A stretch of 64,000 nucleotides of DNA from Fulvimarina manganoxydans (GTDB lineage: Bacteria; Pseudomonadota; Alphaproteobacteria; Rhizobiales; Rhizobiaceae), in contig NZ_FWXR01000005.1 of NCBI RefSeq assembly GCF_900176465.1, positions 124,001-188,000 of the forward strand, given 5' to 3'. The position numbers and the translations under genes are program-made. This document shows, in pieces, positions 48,829 to 57,582 of this stretch. Numbering within the stretch: the first letter of the stretch is position 1; every line of letters begins with the position of its first letter. The notes beneath the pieces are model-generated. The model saw only the letters and a program-made list of their open reading frames with translations. It was not told the origin of the DNA and ran no database searches.

Positions 48829-49092
48829 CGCTCGGCGCCGCTCGAAATCGGTTCAGAATAAAATTCGTCGGTTATTTTTATCGCTTAAACGCACCACTGG
48901 ATCCTCGGTATGGGGATCGAGAATGACGCGCACGATGAAAGCCAGGGCCTGACCTTGAGTGCCTAGAACTTGACATATGCCCGTCTCATGAAACTGCCGT
49001 GCCCTATGGGCGAAGCACCGCAATCCCCTCTAACCTTTTGTCTTGCCGCATGACGTTGCCGTAAGGCTCGTGCGGCTGTTCCGCGTCATGCT

Positions 49093-49662
49093 TCAGCAAT
49101 CCGAACACGGAATGGTGGTGCTGACACGAGGCACCGTGACAAAGGACCGATCGATGTCGATTTCCTTCACGATGAGCGCCGCAGTCACCGGCGAGACATA
49201 GTCGAAGGTCACATCGACGAAGACGAGGAAGTTGTTTCCCCCTGCGACCAGTTCAGGCGAGACGGCATAAGGCGAATTCTTCGCAAGTCCCGGCCCGTCT
49301 TTCCGACGGGACCAAACGACGGTTCCCTTCCCCTTGTCGTCGATCGAAACGGCAGTGACCGTATAGGTCACAGCTTCCGTATCGAAGGGCACCATGATCG
49401 CGTTCGTGACCGCGAAGACGTCTTCGAGGCCTGAGACGTCGATCGACCGGGTTCGCGCCACGAGATCGCCGATCGTATGGGCCGCAGCATTGGTTTTCCG
49501 CGCGGCCTCGAAAAGATTGCTGCCCTCGAAGAGCCCGCCCAGCATGACAATACAGATCGGCGCCACGAAGACGAATTCCACCGCGGCGACTCCGCGCCGA
49601 TCGGTCCGGAAGCGGCTTACGAGGTCGGCAATTCGGGCGAAGCTCTTCACAACCGTTTTCAT
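49093..49662 (-). CDS. TadE/TadG-like pilus-assembly membrane protein
   Basis: 189 residues. A TadE-like N-terminus: basic stretch FRTDRRGVAAVEFVFVAPIC followed by a hydrophobic helix (about 24-46), with Glu at the position +5-like after the Gly/Ala site typical of pseudopilins, then a periplasmic domain ending in VSTTIPCSDC. Such minor pilins support type IVc (Flp/Tad) pili used in surface attachment. ATG 49662 has GAGGG upstream. It is the second of two such genes ten bases apart. Confidence 0.82.
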   Translation of the reverse strand: MKTVVKSFARIADLVSRFRTDRRGVAAVEFVFVAPICIVMLGGLFEGSNLFEAARKTNAAAHTIGDLVARTRSIDVSGLEDVFAVTNAIMVPFDTEAVTYTVTAVSIDDKGKGTVVWSRRKDGPGLAKNSPYAVSPELVAGGNNFLVFVDVTFDYVSPVTAALIVKEIDIDRSFVTVPRVSTTIPCSDC

Positions 49663-49672
49663 TGATTCACCC

Positions 49673-50206
49673 TCAAAACGGTTCGTTGCGAAATGCGGAG
49701 ACGGACGACAGCAAGGCGTTGCCGCCAGTATTCTTGGCAACTAATTTGAAGTATAGCCCTTCCCACGGCCACTCGTAATAGGTTCGTAGCACGCTGATGG
49801 AGTTCGCGCCGCCAAGCTCGTAGCGAAAACCGTCGTCATTGACATGACCCATGCGCATATCGGTGCGCAGCTCCATCGACGAGAATTCATTATAGCTTCT
49901 CAAGTCGACTTTAAGCTTATCACATCTCATATAGGGTGCGATTTGATCGCAGATCAACTTTCTGAACTCTTCACGTGTCGGCGGCCTTTCCTGGCCCTGT
50001 AGCTGGCCGGTGAGCACCAGTCGGCCGACCTGCTCCGACCCACGCTCCAGAAGGAAATTGCCCGTGAGGATGAGCCCGGTCTCGATGATGGCATAGAGAA
50101 TCAGGACGAAGGGGAGACCGACAAATGCGAACTCGACGGCTGCGACGCCACTCCGGTCCCGGGCAAATCGCGTCCAGAGACGAGGCCCGCTCTTGCAAAT
50201 CGTCAT
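49673..50206 (-). CDS. TadE-like pseudopilin/membrane protein
   Basis: 177 residues. FARDRSGVAAVEFAFVGLPF at residues 14-33 starts the single membrane helix, the TadE/TadF domain; the remainder is periplasmic, with Cys pair (LICDQIAPYMRCDKL) probably in a disulfide. GGAGG sits six bases before ATG 50206. First gene of the pair; other tad genes (cpa/tadA-C) are not in the window, so these are an orphan pair or belong to a distant locus. Confidence 0.83.
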   Translation of the reverse strand: MTICKSGPRLWTRFARDRSGVAAVEFAFVGLPFVLILYAIIETGLILTGNFLLERGSEQVGRLVLTGQLQGQERPPTREEFRKLICDQIAPYMRCDKLKVDLRSYNEFSSMELRTDMRMGHVNDDGFRYELGGANSISVLRTYYEWPWEGLYFKLVAKNTGGNALLSSVSAFRNEPF

Positions 50207-50554
50207 ATTGGACCTCCGTCCCTTTCTGAACGCATCCACTTCACGACATCCCTTATGAGCCATCTCCCTTGAATCCTCGGTTAAGGGAGAGAAATGGATT
50301 CGCGCCAGATGAAAGAGCGGCCCCGGTCTTTCTCGAGCGAGCGGATCGCCACTATCCCCGGGATAGAGGGTTGGATCATCCGGCCAGACACCGTGAGAAA
50401 GGCCTCCGGCTTGTGGTGGACCAGCCAATCATTTGCTAAGAGCCGGCATCGCTCGCAGATGTTGCCCCTGAAACGGGAGTTGACGGCCGCGACCTTTGGG
50501 GCACGCCGAACGGCCTAACCCGACGAATTGACGGATCGATAGGGCATCGAGAAG
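50207..50554. other. Divergent promoter region between tad-like pair and nrtR
   Basis: 348 bases. A frame at 50294-50518 (74 codons, GGGAGAGAA before its ATG) exists but its translation is basic, low in hydrophobics and unlike a known protein; I do not call it. No clear operator palindrome like that before nadA is seen here. Confidence 0.4.
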
Positions 50555-51514
50555 ATGACAGCGGCCGAACCTCGGGACAGGATGGCGGGCCAGAGCGTCG
50601 CGGTCGGCCTCAATGCGGTCGTGGTGGCGGTCGAGGAGACGACCCCGCGCGTGCTTTTGGCCGGGCCTGATGGCGCTCGCCCGAGCGCACTGCCCTCCGG
50701 CCCGCTCGAAGCCGAGCACCGAACGATGGAGACCGGCCTGCGCAGCTGGGTGGAGCGCCAGACCGGCCAGCCGCTCGGCTATGTCGAACAGCTCTACACC
50801 TTTGGCGACAAGGCGCGCGCCGGCTCGCGTCGGTTCATCTCGATCGCCTATCTCGCTCTGGTGCGCGGCCTCGGCGAGCACCGCCAGGCCAGCCTCTGGG
50901 CCGATTGGTACGCCCATTTTCCCTATGAGGACTGGCGCTGCGGGCGCCCGCCCGCGATTGAGACGATTGTCGAGGGGCTCAAGGCCTGGTCCCAGACCGC
51001 CAATGCTCATACGCTAAGGCGCGCGCGCCTTGCCCGCATCGCCATGGCGTTTGGGCTCGACGAAAACCATGCCTGGAACGAGGAGCGGGTTCTGGAGCGC
51101 TACGAGCTTCTTTATGAAGCCGGGCTCGTCGCCGAGGCCGGGCTCGATGCTCGCACAGGGCCAAGCACGGTGGCCGGAACCGGCCAGCCGCTCGCCCTCG
51201 ACCATCGACGCATGCTGGCGACGGCGATCGGGCGCCTGCGGGCCAAGATCAAATATCGGCCCGTCCTCTTCGAGCTGATGCCTGACCAGTTCACGCTTTT
51301 CGACCTTCAGCGAACCGCCGAGGCCTTGTCCGGCGTTCGCCTCCACAAGCCGAATTTCCGCCGCCTGATCGAGGCCCAGGGACTGGTGGAGGAGACGGGA
51401 AATCTGTCGACTCGCACCGGCGGGCGTCCGGCAAAGCTCTTCCGCTATCGGCCGGAAGTCACTTTCGAACGTCCGCTGCCCGGCGCCCGTCTTCCCCTGC
51501 AATCCAAGGGCTGA
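50555..51514 (+). CDS. nrtR: NrtR-type regulator of NAD metabolism (Nudix-like plus winged helix)
   Basis: 319 residues. NrtR proteins repress NAD biosynthesis and release DNA on binding ADP-ribose or related metabolites. The N-terminal Nudix-like fold (about 12-150) starts [20 protein letters not shown]. Its Nudix box region ([20 protein letters not shown], then VERQTG) lacks the REXXEE metal ligands, so hydrolysis is unlikely. The C-terminal winged helix (about 238-305, [41 protein letters not shown]) matches NrtR. It lies directly before nadABC, with a palindrome between. Starts at 50555 or 50582. Confidence 0.87.
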   Translation: MTAAEPRDRMAGQSVAVGLNAVVVAVEETTPRVLLAGPDGARPSALPSGPLEAEHRTMETGLRSWVERQTGQPLGYVEQLYTFGDKARAGSRRFISIAYLALVRGLGEHRQASLWADWYAHFPYEDWRCGRPPAIETIVEGLKAWSQTANAHTLRRARLARIAMAFGLDENHAWNEERVLERYELLYEAGLVAEAGLDARTGPSTVAGTGQPLALDHRRMLATAIGRLRAKIKYRPVLFELMPDQFTLFDLQRTAEALSGVRLHKPNFRRLIEAQGLVEETGNLSTRTGGRPAKLFRYRPEVTFERPLPGARLPLQSKG

Positions 51515-51585
51515 AGCTACCCTTCATGGCTCCTTTTCGGCACTTCCAAACGCCTTTAGGCGGGAAGACGCTTGCGCGATCGGAC

Positions 51586-51606
51586 TTATGCTCATATTTA
51601 GCATAA
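51586..51606. promoter_or_regulatory. 21-bp palindrome, probable NrtR operator of nadABC
   Basis: Arms TTATGCT (51586-51592) and AGCATAA (51600-51606) are perfect inverted repeats around seven AT-rich bases (CATATTT). Size and symmetry match NrtR operators known upstream of NAD genes in alphaproteobacteria. It lies 72 bases after nrtR and 185 bases before the nadA start, implying either a long leader or a second promoter. Confidence 0.78.
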
Positions 51607-51791
51607 GCCGGCAGCGGACAGGCTGCCCATCAGGATCCGGTCCAATCCGCCATCGGGAAGCCAACGCAAGGGCTTTCGCGAGAAAACGGGCCGGGCCTTT
51701 TCCTTCGGCGAACGATGGCGAGCCTCTCGCCCTCCCGCCGGTCCAGAACCCGGGCGCACCGACACCAAACGATGCGCATGGAGACGAGCCG

Positions 51792-52796
51792 ATGACGACC
51801 ATCACCCTTGACCGCCCCCGCGCGAAGGCGACCACCGATGCGCTTTATGAGAAAGTGAGCGCCTTCATTCCGAAGGTGGAATGGGCGACCATGGAGAATG
51901 ACGTCGAGGCCATTCTTCGGCTGAAAGCCGAGCGGAACGCCGTCGTCCTCGCCCATAACTATCAGACGCCGGAAATCTTCCACACGGTGTCGGACATTGT
52001 CGGCGACAGCCTGGCGCTTGCCCGCGAGGCGGTTAACACCGAGGCCGATGTGATCGTCTTGGCGGGCGTCCATTTCATGGCCGAGACGGCCAAGCTTCTG
52101 AATCCGGACAAGACCGTCCTCATCCCGGACATGGCCGCCGGCTGCTCGCTCGCCGACTCGATCACGGCCGAGGACATCGCACTTCTGCGCCAGCGCTATC
52201 CGGGCGTGCCGGTGGTGACTTATGTGAACACCTCGGCGGCGGTGAAGGCGGCGTCCGACATCTGCTGCACCAGCGGCAACGCCCATGCTGTCATCCGCTC
52301 GCTGAACGCGCCGCGCGTCCTCATGCTGCCGGACGAATATCTGGCTCAGAACGTCCAGCGCGACATTCCCGAGGTCGAGATTCTGACCTGGGCCGGCCAT
52401 TGCGAGGTGCATGAGCAGTTCACCCCGCAGGACATTCGCGACATGCGCGAGGCCTATCCGGGCGTCGTGGTGCTCGCCCATCCGGAATGCCCGCCGGAGG
52501 TGGTCGCCGAGGCCGATTTCGCTGGTTCGACAGCGCATATGTCGGACTTCGTCTCGCAAAAGCGCCCGGCCCGCGTCGCGCTGATCACCGAATGCTCGAT
52601 GAGCGACAATGTGGCGGCGCAGAATCCCGGCATCGAATTCGTCCGGCCCTGCAATCTCTGCCCGCATATGAAGCGCATTTCCTTGAAGAATATCCGCAGC
52701 GCCCTGGAACGGATGGAGCACGAGGTGACGGTGCCGGCCGCGTTGATGGCGCCGGCGCGGCTCGCCGTCGAGCGCATGCTGGCCGTGCGGAGCTGA
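51792..52796 (+). CDS. nadA: Quinolinate synthase NadA
   Basis: 334 residues. An oxygen-sensitive [4Fe-4S] enzyme that condenses iminoaspartate with dihydroxyacetone phosphate to quinolinate. [66 protein letters not shown] and [10 protein letters not shown] are family marks including cluster cysteines. ATG 51792 has GGAGA at seven bases. First gene of nadABC under probable NrtR control. Confidence 0.96.
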   Translation: MTTITLDRPRAKATTDALYEKVSAFIPKVEWATMENDVEAILRLKAERNAVVLAHNYQTPEIFHTVSDIVGDSLALAREAVNTEADVIVLAGVHFMAETAKLLNPDKTVLIPDMAAGCSLADSITAEDIALLRQRYPGVPVVTYVNTSAAVKAASDICCTSGNAHAVIRSLNAPRVLMLPDEYLAQNVQRDIPEVEILTWAGHCEVHEQFTPQDIRDMREAYPGVVVLAHPECPPEVVAEADFAGSTAHMSDFVSQKRPARVALITECSMSDNVAAQNPGIEFVRPCNLCPHMKRISLKNIRSALERMEHEVTVPAALMAPARLAVERMLAVRS

Positions 52797-52867
52797 CCTG
52801 TTTTTTCGCGGCGGCGGACATCCTTCCGCCGCCCGCCCCTTCCTCCCGCTAGCTTTGGGAGACTGAC

Positions 52868-54484
52868 ATGACCGGGACATCCGATCCGAACCGTTTCAAT
52901 GCCATAGCCGATCCGGCGCGAACCGGCGCCATCGTCGTCGGCGCCGGTGTCGCCGGCCTCGCGACCGCTCTCCGTCTTGCCGAACACCGTCCGGTGACCG
53001 TCGTCACGGCGTCGCCACTCGGTGAGGAGGCCGCGACGGGCTGGGCGCAAGGCGGGATCGCCGCCGCGATGGACCCCGCCGATTCGCCCCTGACCCATGC
53101 CGCCGATACGCTGAAGGCCGGCGCTGGCCTCACCGATGAAGCGATCGCGCGCAAGGTCGCCATGGCGGCCCCCGATGCGGTGCGCTGGCTGGAGGCGCTC
53201 GGCACGCCCTTCGATCGGGCGGCGGATGGCACGCTTGCCCTCGGCCTGGAAGCGGCCCATTCCCAACGCCGCATCGTGCGCGCCGGCGGCGACGGCACCG
53301 GCCGCGCGGTTCTCGACACGCTCGTCCGCACGGCGCGCATGACGCCCGCGATCACCCTTCTCGAAGGCGTCGTCGCCACCGCGCTTTTGAAGGATGCGGC
53401 CGGCCGGATCGCCGGCACGCTCTGTCGGCGCATCGGCGGCGGGAGTTTCACGCTCGCCGCACCCGCCGTGGTTCTGGCAACAGGCGGCATCGGCGCGCTC
53501 TATGCCGAGACGACCAACCCGCCGGGCGCCACCGCCTCGGGCCTCGCTCTGGCGGCTCGGGCCGGCGCCGTCTTGCGCGACGTCGAATTCGTCCAGTTTC
53601 ATCCGACGGGGATCGCCGTGCCCCACGAAGCGGGCGAAGCGCTGCCGCTGGCGACGGAAGCCTTGCGCGGCGAAGGCGCGATCCTTTTGAATTCGAAGGG
53701 CGAGCGCTTCATGAACGGCATCGAGGGCCGCGAGCTCGCTCCGCGCGACGTGGTGGCGCGGGCGATCTTTGGCGAGCGGGCGAAGGGCGAAACCGTCCTT
53801 CTCGATGCGACCCATCTGGGGGCCGAGATCGCCACGCGCTTTCCGACCGTGACCGCCCTTTGCCGGGCCAAGGGCATCGATCCGGCGAGAGAGCCCATCC
53901 CCGTGACGCCCGCGGCCCATTATCACATGGGTGGGATCGAAGTGGACGAACGGGGCCGCACCAGCCTGCCCGGTCTCTGGGCGGCGGGCGAATGCGCTTC
54001 GAGCGGCCTTCACGGCGCCAATCGGCTTGCCTCGAATTCCCTCGTCGAGGCGCTCGCCTTTGCCGGCTGGATCGCGGCAGATATCGTCGGCGAGGCCGAA
54101 GCGGCGACCAGAGCCCCGCTCGTCCTAGCCGTTGCCCCCCTTGCCTCCCCGAAGGCCGAGGCTTCGCTCACGGCCGTTCAGATCGTTCGGCGCGTCATGG
54201 CCGATCGCGTTGGCGTCTCCCGCAACGAAGCCGGGCTCATCGATGCGATCGAGACGCTTTTGCCCCTCGCGGAAAGCGGCCATGCCAGCGCCGAGATCGG
54301 CCTTGCCATCGCCGTCTGCGCGTTTGAGCGGAGGGAAAGTCGCGGCGGTCATTATCGCAGCGACTGTCCTTACCGCTCCGAGGCAGCGCATTCGAAGGTT
54401 AGCCTCTCCGAAGCGGTCGCAAAAGCGAAAGCGCTCAGCGCCGGCCGGTCGATTGCGGACGAACCGGCCCTCGCTGCCCGTTGA
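52868..54484 (+). CDS. nadB: L-aspartate oxidase NadB
   Basis: 538 residues. FAD enzyme that oxidises aspartate to iminoaspartate for NadA. N-terminal GAIVVGAGVAGLATALRLAE binds FAD; ATGWAQGGIAAAM, EFVQFHPTGI, AAHYHMGGIEVDERGRTSLP and GLHGANRLASNSLVEAL are characteristic, and the C-terminal ESRGGHYRSDCP helical domain is present. GGGAG is six bases before the ATG. Lies 71 bases after nadA. Confidence 0.96.
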   Translation: MTGTSDPNRFNAIADPARTGAIVVGAGVAGLATALRLAEHRPVTVVTASPLGEEAATGWAQGGIAAAMDPADSPLTHAADTLKAGAGLTDEAIARKVAMAAPDAVRWLEALGTPFDRAADGTLALGLEAAHSQRRIVRAGGDGTGRAVLDTLVRTARMTPAITLLEGVVATALLKDAAGRIAGTLCRRIGGGSFTLAAPAVVLATGGIGALYAETTNPPGATASGLALAARAGAVLRDVEFVQFHPTGIAVPHEAGEALPLATEALRGEGAILLNSKGERFMNGIEGRELAPRDVVARAIFGERAKGETVLLDATHLGAEIATRFPTVTALCRAKGIDPAREPIPVTPAAHYHMGGIEVDERGRTSLPGLWAAGECASSGLHGANRLASNSLVEALAFAGWIAADIVGEAEAATRAPLVLAVAPLASPKAEASLTAVQIVRRVMADRVGVSRNEAGLIDAIETLLPLAESGHASAEIGLAIAVCAFERRESRGGHYRSDCPYRSEAAHSKVSLSEAVAKAKALSAGRSIADEPALAAR

Positions 54485-54583
54485 ACCCTGCGCCCGTCTC
54501 GATCGGCAGCCATCCTGCCGATGCCGCTATGTCTGGAGCTGCGCGCCGCCACCTTGATGCTGTTCGAGCGTGAAACGCCGAGA

Positions 54584-55486
54584 ATGAAGGATTTCGACGA
54601 TCCCATGACGCTTTTGTCGGATGCCGGGCGCAACGCGCCCTCCCCTCTTCCCCGCCTTCTGATCGAGCCGATCGTTCGGGCCGCCCTCGAAGAGGATCTC
54701 GGCCGGCGCGGGGACGTGACGTCCGAGGCTGTGATCCCGGTCGAAGCCCTCATGCGCGGCCAGATCGCGGCGCGCCAGGCTGGGCGCCTGGCCGGCATCG
54801 AAGTCGCACGCCTCGCCTTCGAGCTGGTTGATCCGGAGATCAGGACCGAGATCGTGAAAGCCGACGGCGCGGCCTTCGCACCAGGAGACGCGGTTCTGCG
54901 CATCGAAGGGCCGGCGCGGTCGATCCTCACGGCCGAGCGCGTCGCCCTTAACATGGCTTGTCACCTGTCGGGCGTCGCCTCGGCGACTGCAGAGCTCGTC
55001 GCCATCGCTAAAGCTAGCGGCCATGCCGACATCGTCTGCACCCGCAAGACGACCCCCGGCCTCAGAGGGCTCGAAAAACATGCCGTGCGCTGCGGCGGCG
55101 GCGGCAATCACCGTTTCGGCCTCGACGATGCGATCCTCATTAAGGACAATCACATCGCCGTCGCCGGCTCGATCACCGCCGCGCTCGAACGGGCGAAATC
55201 CTTTGCCGGCCATATGCTGAAGATCGAGATCGAGGTGGATACGCTCGCCCAGCTCGAAGAGGCGCTTGTCATTGGCGTCGACGCCGTCCTTCTCGACAAT
55301 ATGGGGCCGGACCTCTTGCATGAGGCGGTCGCCATGGTCGGTGGCCGGGCGACGACGGAGGCCTCGGGTCGGATCAGCAAGGAAACCGTTGGACCGATCG
55401 CCGCCTCCGGCGTCGATCTCATCTCGGTCGGCTGGATCACCCATTCGGCGCCGATCGTTGATCTTGGCCTCGACGAAGTCGCCTGA
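54584..55486 (+). CDS. nadC: Nicotinate-nucleotide pyrophosphorylase (carboxylating) NadC
   Basis: About 300 residues from ATG 54584; ATGs at 54557 and 54605 are alternatives. Converts quinolinate and PRPP to nicotinate mononucleotide. EEDLGRRGDVTSEAVIP, GPARSILTAERVALNMACHL, TRKTTPGLRGLEKHAVRCGG, HRFGLDDAILIKDNH and EASGRISKETVGPIAASGVD are diagnostic. Last of nadABC; an intrinsic terminator follows at 55677. Confidence 0.96.
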   Translation: MKDFDDPMTLLSDAGRNAPSPLPRLLIEPIVRAALEEDLGRRGDVTSEAVIPVEALMRGQIAARQAGRLAGIEVARLAFELVDPEIRTEIVKADGAAFAPGDAVLRIEGPARSILTAERVALNMACHLSGVASATAELVAIAKASGHADIVCTRKTTPGLRGLEKHAVRCGGGGNHRFGLDDAILIKDNHIAVAGSITAALERAKSFAGHMLKIEIEVDTLAQLEEALVIGVDAVLLDNMGPDLLHEAVAMVGGRATTEASGRISKETVGPIAASGVDLISVGWITHSAPIVDLGLDEVA

Positions 55487-55637
55487 TCGGCATCTGCCCC
55501 GTCATGGGGTGGGCATTGCGAATTCGCGGCGGCCGCCCAACCGCCATGTTGTCTCGGACCATCTGTCATACGGTGTCCGACTGATTTGGGTCGGGCTCCG
55601 TATTAGAGCCCGCGCGGTGCTTGAGCGGCTTTAAAGG

Positions 55638-55671
55638 TCCGTATCGCAAAGCGATCAAACGGATTTCTTAT
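55638..55671 (-). repeat. Dispersed repeat related to 35661-35700
   Basis: Its reverse complement (ATAAGAAATCCGTTTGATCG onward) aligns with 35661-35694 with few mismatches, though the closing arm of the hairpin is lost here. Another fragment is at 33510-33522. Confidence 0.5.
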
Positions 55672-55676
55672 CAGAA

Positions 55677-55722
55677 GCGGCGTGCGTCCGATCCATGGCG
55701 CACGCCGCATCAGTATTTTTTA
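55677..55722 (+). terminator. Rho-independent terminator of nadABC
   Basis: GCGGCGTGCG (55677-55686) pairs perfectly with CGCACGCCGC (55699-55708), followed by ATCAGTA and six T. The distance to the nadC stop is 190 bases. Confidence 0.82.
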
Positions 55723-56069
55723 TAATAGTTTATAATACTCTCGGACGCCCGGCGCGCTTCCGTCGCTCTTTGCTTAGACGACGATTGGTTTTTACGGAAA
55801 CCCAAAGGCGCCCTGGGCACTTTATCCTTCGACGCGCCGGCAGACAGCCAATGATCGGGGCCAGGATGGTCCTTGCCCCACATGAAGGCTGGCCCTGACG
55901 CGCGACACGTCTCCGCGACCTTTCACATCGAGGCAGGCCAAAGCCGGCATGCCCCGGTGAACCCTTGCGACACAGCCCTGATCCAACAGGGCCTTGATGA
56001 CGTGCGAGCGCAACCGGCCCCTGTCGGCCGGCGCAAAGACCCCTCATGTTTTGAAGGAAGGAAGCCATC

Positions 56070-56519
56070 ATGGCCACCACCGTCGGCAAAGAAGGCGATA
56101 TCGAAGGACTGGTCGTCGATCTGATCAGCCTCGAGCACGACGCCATCGCAGCCTATGAATCGAGCATCGAAAAGCTCTCGGACACGGCTTTAAGCAGCCA
56201 GATCGCCGAGTTCCGCGCCGATCATCTCCAGCATCTGGAAGTCTTGCAGGAAATGGCCCGCGAATTGTCCATCGAGGCGCCGACCTCGGGCGATGCCAAG
56301 GAGTGGCTGACCACCGGCAAGATCGCGCTGGCCAATCTCGCTGGCGATGCCGCGATCCTCAAGGCGATGAAGACCAATGAGGACGACACGGTCACCGCCT
56401 ATGAGCGGGCCTCCCAGCATCCGGATGCGATCGCCAAGTCGAGAGGCTTCTTCGACAAGGCCCTCGCCGATGAGCGGCGCCACCGCGAATGGATGGATCG
56501 CACCGCCTCCGCGCTCTGA
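56070..56519 (+). CDS. Ferritin-like four-helix-bundle protein (DUF2383/PA2169-like)
   Basis: 149 residues, all helical. VVDLISLEHDAIAAYESSIE, EFRADHLQHLEVLQEMAREL, NEDDTVTAYERASQ and DERRHREWMDRTASAL supply E...ExxH-type pairs suggestive of a di-iron or di-metal site. Such proteins are induced in stationary or oxidative stress. GAAGGAAG precedes the ATG by about seven bases. It opens a same-strand cluster with Mn catalase and oxidoreductases. Confidence 0.8.
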   Translation: MATTVGKEGDIEGLVVDLISLEHDAIAAYESSIEKLSDTALSSQIAEFRADHLQHLEVLQEMARELSIEAPTSGDAKEWLTTGKIALANLAGDAAILKAMKTNEDDTVTAYERASQHPDAIAKSRGFFDKALADERRHREWMDRTASAL

Positions 56520-56619
56520 GCCGGCCATTCAAAGACACGCTTCGTGGGATGCGCCGGATGGGTCCGCCGTCAGCGGGCCAGGCGTTCCCTCACACCTTCA
56601 CACGACGAAAGGGACATTC

Positions 56620-57444
56620 ATGTTTCATCATTCATCCAAGCTTCAATACACGGTTCGCGTCGACAAGCCCGATCCGCAATTCGCCAAGCTGCTGCAGCAG
56701 GCGATCGGCGGGATCGAGGGCGAAATCCGCGTCGCCATGCAGTATTTCTTCCAGGCGATGGGCGCACGCGGCGATGACCGCATCCGCAACATCCTGATGT
56801 CGACGGCGACCGAGGAGCTGTCTCATATCGAGTTTCTCGGCCATGCGGTCGCGCTCAATCTGGAAGGCGCGCCTGTGACGGCCCAGGAGGAAGCGGCGAA
56901 GGACCCCGTCGTCCACGCCATTCTCGGCGGCGCCAATCCGCGCCATCTCCTGTCCTCGGGCCTTTCGGCCATGCCGGTCAACGCCAATGGCGTGCCTTTC
57001 GACATGAGCCATGTCTATGCCACCGGCAATATCGGCGCGGATATGATGGCGAATGTCACGGCGGAAGCCGGCGGCCGCGTTCTTGCCTCGCGCCTCTACA
57101 ATTGGACCGAGGACAGCGGCATGAAGGACATGCTCTCCTTCCTGATTGCCCGTGACACCATGCATCAACAGCAGTGGCTCGCGATCCTGGAGGATATGGG
57201 CGGCCTGAAGGCATCGCTCCCGGTGCCGAATGCGACGCCGCAGAGCCATGAGGCGACCGAGCACTCCTATTACTATCTCAACACCCATCTCGATCAGGAC
57301 GCGCCGGAAGGGCGCTGGTCCTCCGGCCCCTCGCTCGACGGGCGCGGCGAGTTCTCGGTCAAGGCTCAGCCCGAGCCGCTCGGCCAGGTGCCGAGCCTCG
57401 GCAAGGCCAAGCCCAATTCGGGCGCACAGAAAGAGCAGATCTGA
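56620..57444 (+). CDS. Manganese catalase
   Basis: 274 residues. Dimanganese catalase that splits hydrogen peroxide without haem. Metal ligands fit the family spacing: Glu35, Glu66, His69, Glu149 and His182 (ATEELSHIEF, EAGGR, RDTMHQQQW). The C-terminal about 45 residues form the extended tail seen in hexameric enzymes. AAAGGGA lies six bases before the ATG. The long frame starting at 56377 is out of context and ignored. Neighbour of the ferritin-like gene (101 bases upstream). Confidence 0.93.
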   Translation: MFHHSSKLQYTVRVDKPDPQFAKLLQQAIGGIEGEIRVAMQYFFQAMGARGDDRIRNILMSTATEELSHIEFLGHAVALNLEGAPVTAQEEAAKDPVVHAILGGANPRHLLSSGLSAMPVNANGVPFDMSHVYATGNIGADMMANVTAEAGGRVLASRLYNWTEDSGMKDMLSFLIARDTMHQQQWLAILEDMGGLKASLPVPNATPQSHEATEHSYYYLNTHLDQDAPEGRWSSGPSLDGRGEFSVKAQPEPLGQVPSLGKAKPNSGAQKEQI

Positions 57445-57582
57445 TCTGCCGCCAAGGCGCCGGCCGCAAGACCGCCTGAGGGTCTTGCCGGTGCCTTTTC
57501 AGCCCAAGGGCCGGAGCTACGCCTCCCCGCTCAGGCCCTTGGCCTTCGCCCCTTCCTCCATGCCCTGAAAAAGAGACGTCCC

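Larger units (their letters stand above)
48605..49092. other. Intergenic region after atpC: terminator and palindromic repeats
   Basis: 488 bases. It holds the atp terminator, a near-exact copy (48791-48828) of the repeat at 1603-1640, and a related palindrome near 48898-48935 (GGATCCTCGG...CGAGAATGACG). No gene is convincing; the region lies between convergent transcription units. Confidence 0.6.
55487..56069. other. Intergenic region after nadC: repeat, terminator, AT-rich patch
   Basis: 583 bases. It holds a dispersed repeat (55638-55671), the nadC terminator (55677-55722) and an AT-rich tract (55712-55740) that may also contain promoter elements for the downstream stress cluster. A minus-strand frame at 55822-56013 reads partly protein-like (SHVIKALLDQGCVARVHRGM) but has no ribosome site; not called. 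Confidence 0.5.

Noticed and set aside
50294-50518. Possible 74-residue gene between tad-like genes and nrtR
   Set aside because: Has a passable ribosome site, but the basic low-complexity translation has no recognisable feature; evidence insufficient.
55822-56013. Minus-strand frame with protein-like composition after nadC
   Set aside because: No ribosome site, out of step with neighbouring transcription, and no family seen.
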